This document shows positions 1 through 8,958 of a stretch of DNA of 64,000 nucleotides, piece by piece (position 1 is the stretch's first letter; the number at the start of each line of letters is the position of its first letter). The notes beneath the pieces are model-generated. The model did not search any database, was not told the origin of the DNA, and worked only from the letters and a program-made list of their open reading frames with translations. The DNA is taken from assembly GCF_020832205.1 (NCBI RefSeq), contig NZ_JAFIFD010000033.1, positions 62,001 through 126,000 of the forward strand. The letters run 5' to 3'. Source of the DNA: Exiguobacterium sp. (GTDB taxonomy: Bacteria; Bacillota; Bacilli; Exiguobacteriales; Exiguobacteriaceae). The translations under genes were made by a program, and so were the position numbers.

Positions 1-40
1 ATTCTTGTTATTACCAATTGAAATTGAAAGGAGGATAATC

Positions 41-601
41 ATGTATATCGCCATACCTGTGTTCACGTTGATCGGACTAGTAGGATGGTTAGTTTATCTC
101 GCGTACGACATATACAAACATCGATTCACAAAACGATGGCGCCGCGCATTCATTCACAGTTCGATCGCCTATATGATTGTCGTCGTTCACCTCACCATCG
201 GTTTTCTTCAATTTCCTGCACAAACGCTGATGATTGATCGCGTTCAACTTGTCCCGTTCCGATTTGTGTATGATTGGTACATGGCCAGTATGCACGGGTC
301 GTGGTTCTTTTGGAACTCGGTCAAGTTGACTACGTATAACTTCCTGTTACTGATCCCGCTTGGCGTATATCTCACCTCACTCTATAAACTTCGACCTAGA
401 CGGGGACTCGTGCTTGTCATTCTGACAACGGTCGTCATTGAACTGACTCAACTCGTCTTAACAGAGTTCGGTTTCCTATACCGAGGGTTCAATGTCGACG
501 ATCTTTTGTTAAATTCCTTAGGTGGTTGGTTTGGACTATGGATCGGCTCTTTGATCTTAAACTGGAGACGAGCGAATCAATATAAACGAACGGCGGCATA
601 A
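41..601 (+). CDS. VanZ family membrane protein
   Basis: ORF with VanZ-like TM architecture (..VVIELTQLVL..GFNVDDLLLNSLGGWFG..); AGGAGG RBS before ATG at 41. Confidence 0.8.
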   Translation: MYIAIPVFTLIGLVGWLVYLAYDIYKHRFTKRWRRAFIHSSIAYMIVVVHLTIGFLQFPAQTLMIDRVQLVPFRFVYDWYMASMHGSWFFWNSVKLTTYNFLLLIPLGVYLTSLYKLRPRRGLVLVILTTVVIELTQLVLTEFGFLYRGFNVDDLLLNSLGGWFGLWIGSLILNWRRANQYKRTAA

Positions 602-681
602 GCGAAGATTCGACACGTTTAGGAAATGAAGAATCATGCGAATTCCCTTTCTTCGTCGTATAATGAGACAAACGAATTCAT

Positions 682-1794
682 ATGGAGAAGAGGATCAGTG
701 TGAAAAAGACGCTCTTATTTTCATTGATGGGCCTGGCTGCCGTAACAGGCACCGTGCTCACGCAGTACAAACCACTCGGACGAAAACCGAAGGCGCTCCA
801 GTCGCCCCACCTCGTGAACGGTAAGTTCCGCAACTTGCTCGACACGCCGATGCATTTCTCATCGGACGATTTCATTTCGATGTCGAAAGACTATATGAAC
901 GCGACCTCGCGGCGTAAGCCGAGCGAGCCGCTGCCGATAATCCCGATTGATTTTACCGAGAAGCTCGGTTCAAGTTTCACGCGCATTTACTGGCTCGGCC
1001 ATTCGGCGTTGCTCGTTCAAATGGACGGGAAGACGATGCTTGTCGACCCGATGTTCGGCCGCAGCCCGTCGCCGCTCCCGTTCGCGAAGAACGAACGGTT
1101 CAGTGAACAGTTACCGTTCGAGCTCGATGACTTGCCGGACATCGACGTCGTCTTGCTCACGCACGACCATTACGACCATTTAGACTATGCGACGATTCAA
1201 GCGATTGAGGAACGAGTCGCGACGTTCATCGTCCCGCTCGGTGTCGGCAGCCATTTGAAACGATGGGGCATTGGGGCAGAACGCATCGTCGAACGCGACT
1301 GGGGCGACACGTACACGTTCGGGTCATGGACGTTCGTTTGCGCACCGGCCCGTCATTTCTCAGGCCGTTCGCTCACTGACCGCAACGCGACACTATGGGC
1401 GTCTTGGATCGTCATCGGCGAGACGGACCGTCTGTTCTTCAGCGGAGACGGGGGCTATGGTCCGCACTTCAAAGAGATTGGTGACGCATACGGACCGTTC
1501 GACTTCGCCGCGCTCGAGTGCGGTCAATACGATGAGCGCTGGCCGGACGTGCACATGCAGCCGCATGAGACGGCGCAAGCGTTTCACGACGTGCGGGCCG
1601 ATAAAGTGCTCCCGATCCACTGGGGTGCGTTCACGCTCTCGTTCCATGACTGGTTCGACCCGGCCGAGCAGATGGTGTCGCTCTTACCGAAAGACGACGT
1701 CTTGACGCCGATGATCGGGGAGCGCGTCACGCTTGACGGACGCAATGACACACGTACGTGGTGGCGCGATCTTGAAGACATGAACAAGCGGTGA
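682..1794 (+). CDS. MBL-fold metallo-hydrolase (NAPE-PLD/UlaG-like)
   Basis: LLTHDHYDHLD metal-binding motif, HSALLVQMDGKTMLVDPMF. Confidence 0.85.
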   Translation: MEKRISVKKTLLFSLMGLAAVTGTVLTQYKPLGRKPKALQSPHLVNGKFRNLLDTPMHFSSDDFISMSKDYMNATSRRKPSEPLPIIPIDFTEKLGSSFTRIYWLGHSALLVQMDGKTMLVDPMFGRSPSPLPFAKNERFSEQLPFELDDLPDIDVVLLTHDHYDHLDYATIQAIEERVATFIVPLGVGSHLKRWGIGAERIVERDWGDTYTFGSWTFVCAPARHFSGRSLTDRNATLWASWIVIGETDRLFFSGDGGYGPHFKEIGDAYGPFDFAALECGQYDERWPDVHMQPHETAQAFHDVRADKVLPIHWGAFTLSFHDWFDPAEQMVSLLPKDDVLTPMIGERVTLDGRNDTRTWWRDLEDMNKR

Positions 1795-1818
1795 CCGAAT
1801 CGGTCACCGCTTGTTTTT
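1785..1818 (+). terminator. Intrinsic terminator overlapping the stop of the MBL CDS
   Basis: CAAGCGGTGACCGA-A-TCGGTCACCGCTTG then TTTTT. Confidence 0.8.
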
Positions 1819-3034
1819 AGGATGAGAGCCGTTCGGTCTTGTCCGTTTCGATATGAAGTTTGTGTTTTCGCGTATAGGCGAGGAACGTCGCCGTCATGAG
1901 GATGGAGCTGATCCCGAACAAGACGACCATGAGCTGAAGTCCGATCAAGTCGAGGAAGAAACCGGTGACGAGCAAGACGACTTGGAAGACGATACGATCG
2001 AGCATGTTCCGGAACGAGAAGAACCGCCCGTGATAGTCTTTTGGCATCCGTGTCTGGAAAATCGTCACGGCGGTCGGGAAGAAACAACCGACCGAGAAAC
2101 CGAACAAGACGAAAGCCGCGATCGAGATGGCCGGGATATCGGCGAAGTAGAGCATGAGCTGGGCGACCCCGATTAAAAAAGAAAACGTGAACAGAATTGA
2201 GAAGACGGAGAACTTCTCACCGATTCGTTTAATGACGAAGGCGCCGATCATGAAGGCGATTCCTTCTGCCGTATAAATCCAACCTTTGATCGCCGTCGAT
2301 TCCTGCAGTTCGCTAATGTTGATGACGAGCAAGTTGAACCCGCCGATAAAGAGGAGCGGGATGAGCGTCATGACGAGTGTCATGAAGATGACGGGAATCG
2401 ACTTGATGATCGGGAAGACGTCTTTAAAGCCCCCAGCCGCCTTCGCATCCACTTTTTTCGCGGACGGGGCGACGGTCTCGTCAATCTTTAAGAACCATGT
2501 CGCGACGGCTAGAAGCAGATAGGCGACGAGTGAGAGCGCGTAGACGTCCCGCAGCGAGATGAGCGTGAGCAAGATGCCGGCGATGGCCGTTCCGATGACG
2601 CGAGACAACGTCGACACGTTCATATGAATGCCGTTCAAGGCGAGCAGCTCCCGTTCCTTGACGATGAGCGGGATCGCCGCCTGGAGCGCCGGGAAGTAAA
2701 ATGCGGCCGACCCTTGTAGGAAGACGAGGAAGACGACCATCCAGAAGACGCTTCCCGTCTCGATGGCGACGAACATGAACAAGACGCTCAGTGCCCGGAC
2801 GACGCTCGAGATGAGCATGATCTTTTTCTTAGACCCTTGATCGGTGAGGCGCCCCGCGAGCGGTCCGATGGCGACGCCGGCGAGCAGGCCACCGGCAAGG
2901 ATGAGCGCCTTGACGAAGTCAGACGGCACTTTCTCCTGCATGAACTCCAAGTTGCCGATGATGCCGAGCCAAAGCCCGAGACCGGCGACGAACTCCCCGA
3001 TTAAAATGATCCAGACGTTGCGATTTTTCCACAT
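1817..3034 (-). CDS. MFS transporter
   Basis: 12-TM-like MFS sequence (GLLAGVAIGPLAGRLTDQGSKKKIML). Confidence 0.85.
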   Translation of the reverse strand: MWKNRNVWIILIGEFVAGLGLWLGIIGNLEFMQEKVPSDFVKALILAGGLLAGVAIGPLAGRLTDQGSKKKIMLISSVVRALSVLFMFVAIETGSVFWMVVFLVFLQGSAAFYFPALQAAIPLIVKERELLALNGIHMNVSTLSRVIGTAIAGILLTLISLRDVYALSLVAYLLLAVATWFLKIDETVAPSAKKVDAKAAGGFKDVFPIIKSIPVIFMTLVMTLIPLLFIGGFNLLVINISELQESTAIKGWIYTAEGIAFMIGAFVIKRIGEKFSVFSILFTFSFLIGVAQLMLYFADIPAISIAAFVLFGFSVGCFFPTAVTIFQTRMPKDYHGRFFSFRNMLDRIVFQVVLLVTGFFLDLIGLQLMVVLFGISSILMTATFLAYTRKHKLHIETDKTERLSS

Positions 3035-3134
3035 ATGGTTAAGCCCTCGATTCTTATTAGCTAATAATAATTATCCTTCAGAACGATTTAGAAAGCTATA
3101 AAAAAACCGAGGTTCGGCTATACAAATATGGGAC

Positions 3135-3157
3135 TTTGTAATACGGTGTATTACAAA
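3135..3157. promoter_or_regulatory. Perfect inverted repeat, putative antitoxin operator
   Basis: TTTGTAATAC-GGT-GTATTACAAA directly upstream of the antitoxin RBS. Confidence 0.7.
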
Positions 3158-3170
3158 GGGGGACGATCTT

Positions 3171-3395
3171 ATGAGTACAATATCTGTTCGACTCGACGAA
3201 GAGGATGCTCGTCTTATTAGAGAATATGCGAAAGCGAAGAATCTTACCCTTTCCACTCTCGTCCGGGATGCTGTTTTAGAACGAATTGAGGATGAACTCG
3301 ATTTAGAATTGTATCATGAAGCGATGAAAGCGCATCAAGAGTATTCTGAGGCAATCTCATTTGACGACATGATGAAGGATTTAAACTTGAAATGA
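3171..3395 (+). CDS. RelB/RHH-type antitoxin
   Basis: MSTISVRLDEEDARLIREYAKAKNLTLSTLVRDAVLERIEDE ribbon-helix-helix; TGA overlaps downstream toxin ATG. Confidence 0.8.
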   Translation: MSTISVRLDEEDARLIREYAKAKNLTLSTLVRDAVLERIEDELDLELYHEAMKAHQEYSEAISFDDMMKDLNLK

Positions 3396-3646
3396 AAGTT
3401 TATCAAGCCGCGTTCGAACGAAATGCTCAAAAAACATTGAAAAAAATGAATCCTCAGCTGGCGCGGATCATCATGTCCTGGATTTAGAAATATTTGGTCG
3501 GAACAGATGATCCACGCCGTCATGGAAAAGGACTAGTTGCCAACCACTCTGGCGAATGGCAGTATCTTATCGGGGGTTATCGTCTAATTGCAGATATTCA
3601 AGACGAGACAATCACGATTCTAATTTTAGAAATCGGTCATCGCTGA
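3392..3646 (+). pseudogene. RelE/ParE-type toxin disrupted by in-frame TAG at 3485-3487
   Basis: Reading through the TAG gives MKVYQAAFERNAQKTLKKMNPQLARIIMSWI*KYLVGTDDPRRHGKGLVANHSGEWQYLIGGYRLIADIQDETITILILEIGHR, a RelE-like sequence. Confidence 0.8.
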
Positions 3647-3701
3647 GACATATATAAGTAAAACATTGTGTATACATAGGGGCTATTTAATAAAACCTAA
3701 A

Positions 3702-3735
3702 AAGCATTCGTCCATATTCAGACGAATGCTTCTTT
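3702..3735. terminator. Bidirectional intrinsic terminator
   Basis: AAGCATTCGTC-N8-GACGAATGCTT with flanking A/T runs. Confidence 0.7.
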
Positions 3736-3750
3736 GTCGTTCTTTTGAAG

Positions 3751-4446
3751 TCAAATATCGCAGTTGTCATCCGTGCACGTCGCACCGCCTGAAATCACTT
3801 GAAGCGTCGGTGCCGATTCGGCCCACGTCTTCTCGAGCACTTGCGTGAACGCCTCGGCCGGTTGCGCGCCAGAGACGCCGTATTTATTGTCGAACACGAA
3901 GAACGGGACGCCGGTGATGCCGAGGTCGCTCGCGCGCTTCTCTTCAGCGCGGACGTCTTCTGTATAGATGTCAGAAGCGAGCACGTCTTTCACGGCGTCA
4001 GCATCGAGTCCGACACTCACCGCGATCTCAACGAGGACGTCGTGGTCGCCGATATGTTTCGCCTCGATGAAGTATGCCTTGAGGAGCGCTTCTGACAATG
4101 CTTTCTCTTTCCCGACCGTCTTCGCGTAGTGCGTCAACCGGTGCGAGTCGAGCGTGCCCGTGACGACCATGTTGTCGAAGTCGTAATCGAGACCGACCGT
4201 GCGGGCCTGGGCGGCGACTTGCGCCGTCGTCGTTTTCGCCTGTTCGAGCGGCATGCTGTATTTCTTGGCGAGCACTTCGTAAATCGAGCGCGAGTCGGTC
4301 GTCGGGGCGTTCGGGTCGAGCTCGAAGCTTTTGAACTCGACTTCGACGGTGTCCGCGTGCGGGAACTGTTCGAGTGCTTCTTCTAAACGGCGCTTGCCGA
4401 TATAACAGAACGGGCAGACGTAGTCTGACCAAACTTCAATTTTCAT
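3751..4446 (-). CDS. DsbA family oxidoreductase (FrnE-like)
   Basis: MKIEVWSDYVCPFCYIGKRRLEEAL; CPFC motif, ITGVPFFVFDNKYGVSGAQ. Confidence 0.9.
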   Translation of the reverse strand: MKIEVWSDYVCPFCYIGKRRLEEALEQFPHADTVEVEFKSFELDPNAPTTDSRSIYEVLAKKYSMPLEQAKTTTAQVAAQARTVGLDYDFDNMVVTGTLDSHRLTHYAKTVGKEKALSEALLKAYFIEAKHIGDHDVLVEIAVSVGLDADAVKDVLASDIYTEDVRAEEKRASDLGITGVPFFVFDNKYGVSGAQPAEAFTQVLEKTWAESAPTLQVISGGATCTDDNCDI

Positions 4447-4532
4447 TATAATCCCTCCTAACATGAGTGTAGGATGTCTTGAAATCAAAGTAAACGAAAC
4501 TGCTCACTAAAAAAAGCCCTCACGAGGAGGAC

Positions 4533-5177
4533 TTAAAAAACGTACCAGAAGACGCAGACGAAGTGGGCGAAACTACCGAACAAGATGAACAAATGGAACA
4601 CCTCGTGGAAGCCCCAACCGCGCCAGTTGACGAACTTCGGTTTGAAGCCGTAGATGAGGCCGCCGATCGTGTACATGAATCCCCCTAGCAACAACCAGAA
4701 GATGCCGGCGTTACCGATGACGTTATGGAGCGGGCCGATGAAGAACACGGACAGCCAGCCCATGCCGATATAGAGCGCCGTCGACAAGAAGCGCGGCGCG
4801 TGGAACCAGACGAGTTTGAAGATGATCCCGAATAAGGCGAGTGCGTGGACGGTACCGAACAAGACCCAACGCGTCGGACCTTCGAGCGCGAGGAGGGTGA
4901 GCGGGGCATACGTCCCGGCGATTAAGGCGTAAATCATCGCATGATCGATTCTTCGGAAGAAGGCGATCACGTTCGGCGAGGCGATGATGCTATGGTAAAG
5001 ACCGGACGACAAGTATAAAAAGACGAGACTGATGCCGAATAAAATCGCCGCCATGATGGCGAGCGGCTCCCCGAGCATCGATGCTTTCACCGTCATCGCG
5101 ATCAACGCGACGAACGCGAGCACGGCCCCAGCCAAATGGGTCAGTGCGTTAATCGGTTCCCGAAAAATCGAATTCAT
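4533..5177 (-). CDS. Hemolysin III family / TrhA membrane protein
   Basis: EPINALTHLAGAVLAF..LYHSII..RRIDHAMIYALIAGTYAP. Confidence 0.9.
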   Translation of the reverse strand: MNSIFREPINALTHLAGAVLAFVALIAMTVKASMLGEPLAIMAAILFGISLVFLYLSSGLYHSIIASPNVIAFFRRIDHAMIYALIAGTYAPLTLLALEGPTRWVLFGTVHALALFGIIFKLVWFHAPRFLSTALYIGMGWLSVFFIGPLHNVIGNAGIFWLLLGGFMYTIGGLIYGFKPKFVNWRGWGFHEVFHLFILFGSFAHFVCVFWYVF

Positions 5178-5302
5178 GTAAAACACTCCTTATCACATCA
5201 TGTAGTATCCATAACTACATGATAAACCGTATACGTCAGAACGACAAGGTTTTTGTTTCGACAAATCGGGATTGTCCGTATACTAAAGGGGAGGTGATGT
5301 AG

Positions 5303-5824
5303 ATGAAACCGACCGATATCGTCCAGACGGAAGGGACGCTCCCGAAGCAAGTGCTTCCGACGATCGATTTATACATGGACCAAGTCATCCAGCTGTTCGA
5401 GCAGCATTACGGCAAGATGAAGCGCGATGAAGACGAGACGATTTTGACGAAGACGATGATCAACAACTACGCCAAAGGCAAACTGTTCCATCCCGTCAAA
5501 AACAAAAAGTATACGAACGAGCATTTGATGCTCCTCAGTCTGATTTACGAGATGAAAGGTTTGTTGTCGATTAGCGACATCAAGGAAACGCTCCGTCCGT
5601 TAAACGAATCGGACGAGGCGTTCTCGCTCGAGGACTTCTATGACGCGTATCAAACGCAAAAAGTACAGAACATGCAGGCGTTCGAAACGCAAGCCGAGAC
5701 GTTACTCGACAACGTCCTCTCGAACGACAGCGACATCCAGCGCGCACTCGCCATCGCCTCGGCCGTCCATATGAGCCATTTGTATCAGCGGCTCGCCGAA
5801 CGGTTGATAGACGAAGGCAAATGA
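5303..5824 (+). CDS. DUF1836 domain protein
   Basis: LTKTMINNYAKGKLFHPVKNKKYTNEHLMLL DNA-binding-like motif. Confidence 0.75.
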   Translation: MKPTDIVQTEGTLPKQVLPTIDLYMDQVIQLFEQHYGKMKRDEDETILTKTMINNYAKGKLFHPVKNKKYTNEHLMLLSLIYEMKGLLSISDIKETLRPLNESDEAFSLEDFYDAYQTQKVQNMQAFETQAETLLDNVLSNDSDIQRALAIASAVHMSHLYQRLAERLIDEGK

Positions 5825-5868
5825 AAAAGTCCGCTAGAACCCATGTCGGGAGTCTAGCGGACTTTTTT
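5825..5868. terminator. Bidirectional intrinsic terminator
   Basis: AAAAAGTCCGCTAGA...TCTAGCGGACTTTTTT. Confidence 0.8.
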
Positions 5869-6145
5869 ACGTCTGGCGCTCACGCTCGACGCGCTCGCCC
5901 TTGTTGTAAAGCGTTACGACGAGTAGTGGCGCCGCGTAACTGATTGCGACGACAAAGACCACTGGCCAAAATGTATGTTGGTCATAGAAGAGGTTCGAGA
6001 AAAAGTAACTTAGTGCGGCGACGATGACGACGTGGACGAGTGGATGAAGCTTTCGGAACAGCGCATTGAGCACACTACTGATGAATACGGTCAAAATCGA
6101 AAGCATAAACAAGCCGAACAAAATCAACAGCCACATCACGTCCAT
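5867..6145 (-). CDS. Small membrane protein (DUF2651-like, tentative)
   Basis: 92 aa, about three TM helices. Confidence 0.55.
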   Translation of the reverse strand: MDVMWLLILFGLFMLSILTVFISSVLNALFRKLHPLVHVVIVAALSYFFSNLFYDQHTFWPVVFVVAISYAAPLLVVTLYNKGERVERERQT

Positions 6146-6158
6146 ACGTCACCGCCTA

Positions 6159-6773
6159 TTAGTTATTGATATATTTTTCGAACACATCACCGAAATCTTT
6201 CCGGTTCCATTCGTAATAGTGACCTTTGAGCCAATCAAAGCCTTGTTCGTTCAACTGCTTGAACGTCGAAGCGACGTCCATATCGCCTTGACGCAGCCCG
6301 CTCAAAATCGACACCGAGTGGGTGAGCGACGAGTCGGCGAACTCCATCATCTTCCGGCCCTCGCGCTGTTTCTCGGCAATCGCGAGAAGTGACTTGTACA
6401 AGTCTTTCACGTGCTCGATCTGCTTTTTGTTCACATCGATCGAGTACGGTTTGTCGCCGATCGTGAACTTGATCTCGACGTCTAGGTCGACTGTTCCGGC
6501 CGTCTCGAACATGACGTCGTGGAGCGGGAACTGCGCGTACGGATAACGGTACAAGACACGTTTCGAACTCATCGCGCTCGTTCCGTCGAGATGAATCATG
6601 GCGAGGTTCGTGAAACAGTACTCGTCCGATTTCGACTTGATCAAGAAGTATATTTTCTCGTTGTCCTCATGGAGGACGTAATCGTCCGAATCCGCCTTAT
6701 CGAAATCTTTCGGGTCGATGACTTCACCGATATCGCTGAAGCCGGTCAAGTCGGAAGCTAGTTTTTTGAACAT
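6159..6773 (-). CDS. PH domain-containing protein, YvbH-like
   Basis: MFKKLASDLTGFSDIGEVIDPKDFDKADSDDYVLHEDNEKIYFLIKSK resembles B. subtilis YvbH. Confidence 0.8.
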   Translation of the reverse strand: MFKKLASDLTGFSDIGEVIDPKDFDKADSDDYVLHEDNEKIYFLIKSKSDEYCFTNLAMIHLDGTSAMSSKRVLYRYPYAQFPLHDVMFETAGTVDLDVEIKFTIGDKPYSIDVNKKQIEHVKDLYKSLLAIAEKQREGRKMMEFADSSLTHSVSILSGLRQGDMDVASTFKQLNEQGFDWLKGHYYEWNRKDFGDVFEKYINN

Positions 6774-6786
6774 GTCCTATCGCTCC

Positions 6787-7620
6787 TCAGTAGTGGATTT
6801 TATGCATCTCGTTCGGGTCGGATCCGGTCCGTTCATTCCGGTTCAGTCCGTCGATCGCTGCCATGTCTTCTTTCGTCAACGTGAAGTCGAACACTTGTAT
6901 GTTCTCGCGAATTCGGCTCGGAGTGACCGATTTCGGGATGACGGCGACACCGTTTTGCAAGTGCCAGCGCAAAATGATTTGAGCGGGCGACTTGCCGTAC
7001 TTCGTCGCGATGTCGGTGATGACCGGATCCTCGAGTGCCTCGCGGCCTTTCATGAGCGGGCTCCACGCCTGGATTTGGATGTCGTAGCGTTTGCAAAACG
7101 CGATCAACTCTTTTTGGGACAAGTATGGGTGAATCTCGACTTGGTTCACGGCCGGCACGATCGAGCACGATTGGATGATTTGTTCGAGATGGTTGACCTC
7201 GAAGTTTGATACGCCGATCGCTCGCACTTTGCCTTCTTCATATAACTGTTCGAGCGCTTTGTACGTCTCGACGAACTTGCCGAAGCGCGGCATCGGCCAA
7301 TGGATCAAAAATAAGTCGACATAGTCGAGGCCGAGCCGGTCGAGACTGTCTTGGAACGCCTGAAGCGCCTCGTCAAACCCGTGGTACTCGTTCCACAGTT
7401 TCGTCGTCACAAAAATCTCTTCTCGCGGGACGTCGGATTCGCGAATCGCGCGTCCGACACTTTCCTCGTTCTGATAGATGGCGGCCGTGTCGATTAATCG
7501 GTATCCGGCGTCGAGTGCCGCCTTCACCGTGTTGACCGTCACCGATCCGTCTTCGACCTTGTACACGCCGAGTCCGAGCATCGGCATCGATACATCGTTA
7601 TTAAGTGTTGTCCATTCCAT
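6787..7620 (-). CDS. Aldo/keto reductase
   Basis: DAGYRLIDTAAIYQNEESVG, LFLIHWP, GVSNFEVNHLEQI. Confidence 0.93.
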   Translation of the reverse strand: MEWTTLNNDVSMPMLGLGVYKVEDGSVTVNTVKAALDAGYRLIDTAAIYQNEESVGRAIRESDVPREEIFVTTKLWNEYHGFDEALQAFQDSLDRLGLDYVDLFLIHWPMPRFGKFVETYKALEQLYEEGKVRAIGVSNFEVNHLEQIIQSCSIVPAVNQVEIHPYLSQKELIAFCKRYDIQIQAWSPLMKGREALEDPVITDIATKYGKSPAQIILRWHLQNGVAVIPKSVTPSRIRENIQVFDFTLTKEDMAAIDGLNRNERTGSDPNEMHKIHY

Positions 7621-7681
7621 ATTGATTCCCTCCCTATCACTTCTAACGTTACCGAAATTCGGTCGAAAGTGAAAGTGAAAG

Positions 7682-8593
7682 CTACAGCTGAATGCTTTCT
7701 CCGTGCGCTTTGATCACGATTTGGTCACGTTCGAGTTTCGCCGCGGCGACGAGGCGCGTGTAAGGCTCCTCGACCGGTTCGTACGACAAGACGAACGTAT
7801 TCCAATGCATCGGGAAGAACCGTTTCGCCCCGCTCTGTTTGAACATCATCCACGCCTGTTCCGGTGTGCAATGCGCTTCTTGGAACGAGTCGGGCTGATA
7901 GGCGCCGATTGGGAAGAAGGCGAGGTCGATCGGTTCTTTGCTCGCGAGTCCGTTAAATGATTCGGTATAGGCCGTGTCGCCTGCGAACAGCATGCGGACG
8001 CCTTTATATTTCAAGACGTAGCCGTTATACCCCATATGCTTGTCCCACGGGAAGCGGTTGCCCCAATGGGCGACGGGGACGGCTTGCACGTTGAGCCCGT
8101 TTGCGAGCGTCAACTTGTCGTGCGGATGCATCTCGAGCGTCTGCAGGCTCGGGTATCGCCGGAGCAACCGGCTCGTCCCGGGAGCTGAGATGACGACCGT
8201 GTCGCGCGTGATGAGCCGTTTCAAACTTTTATGGTCAAAATGGTCCATATGGGCGTGGCTCAGCAAGATGACATCGATATGGCCGACTTCTTCGATTGAA
8301 AGAGCCGGGGCGGTATGCCGCTTCATCCCGAACGTGACGGGACCGAGATGGACGCCGATCCGGTTCGAGAATACAGGGTCGGTCAAAATCTTGAGCCCAT
8401 ACCAATGGATGAGCACGGTTGAATGTCCAATCCACGTCGCGCTGACACTCGTCTCGTCGAAAGCGGCTAAGTCGGGCTTGACGGTCGGCCGTTTAAAATC
8501 AGGCCGGGGCAACTTTTGTTGCAATCGCGTATAGAAGAACGTACCGACGCTCGCCAAGACGGCGCTCGGGACGAGTAGGTTCCTTAGTTTCAT
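7682..8593 (-). CDS. MBL-fold metallo-hydrolase (NAPE-PLD-like)
   Basis: LLSHAHMDHFDHKSL; WIGHSTVLIHWYGLKILTDPVFSNR; start chosen at MKLRNLLV. Confidence 0.87.
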   Translation of the reverse strand: MKLRNLLVPSAVLASVGTFFYTRLQQKLPRPDFKRPTVKPDLAAFDETSVSATWIGHSTVLIHWYGLKILTDPVFSNRIGVHLGPVTFGMKRHTAPALSIEEVGHIDVILLSHAHMDHFDHKSLKRLITRDTVVISAPGTSRLLRRYPSLQTLEMHPHDKLTLANGLNVQAVPVAHWGNRFPWDKHMGYNGYVLKYKGVRMLFAGDTAYTESFNGLASKEPIDLAFFPIGAYQPDSFQEAHCTPEQAWMMFKQSGAKRFFPMHWNTFVLSYEPVEEPYTRLVAAAKLERDQIVIKAHGESIQL

Positions 8594-8758
8594 GGGACTC
8601 ACCTCATCGTATAAGATGGTTTCATCATACCGCTCGAACGTCGAACCCGCATCAGCCCGAAGCCGTAGAAACGATGGGAGATTGTGAATCGGCCCTTGCG
8701 AATCCGCTTTCAATTTGGTACGGTGGCATTAGATTAGGAAAGGAAGGTACCGTGTGCC

Positions 8759-8788
8759 ATGAAAAAGTCACATTCACTCAACCGATGA
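8759..8788 (+). CDS. Putative leader peptide uORF1 (MKKSHSLNR)
   Basis: ATG with upstream AGGAAGG; stop overlaps uORF2 start (ATGA); lies in ABC-F leader. Confidence 0.5.
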   Translation: MKKSHSLNR

Positions 8789-8826
8789 AACGAATCATCA
8801 CTGTTCGCACGAACAGTCACGGGTGA
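8785..8826 (+). CDS. Putative leader peptide uORF2 (MKRIITVRTNSHG)
   Basis: Starts in the ATGA overlap; contains perfect inverted repeat ACTGTTCG-CA-CGAACAGT (8800-8817). Confidence 0.5.
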   Translation: MKRIITVRTNSHG

Positions 8827-8884
8827 AGTGTGTCCAATTTCAAGCCGCGGGGGATGACCCTTCTTTCCGCTTGACCGGAGATCT

Positions 8885-8917
8885 TCACACCATCGCTACG
8901 CGCGAATGGTGTTTTTT
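8885..8917 (+). terminator. Attenuator-like intrinsic terminator in ABC-F leader
   Basis: ACACCATCGC-tacgc-GCGAATGGTGT-TTTTT, about 40 nt before the ABC-F start. Confidence 0.7.
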
Positions 8918-8958
8918 GTTTCATCGCGTATCGGACTAATAAGCGAGGTGAGACAACT

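Noticed and set aside
3335-3523. 62-aa minus-strand ORF over the toxin pseudogene
   Set aside because: Low-complexity antisense reading; the plus-strand RelE-like readthrough is a better explanation.
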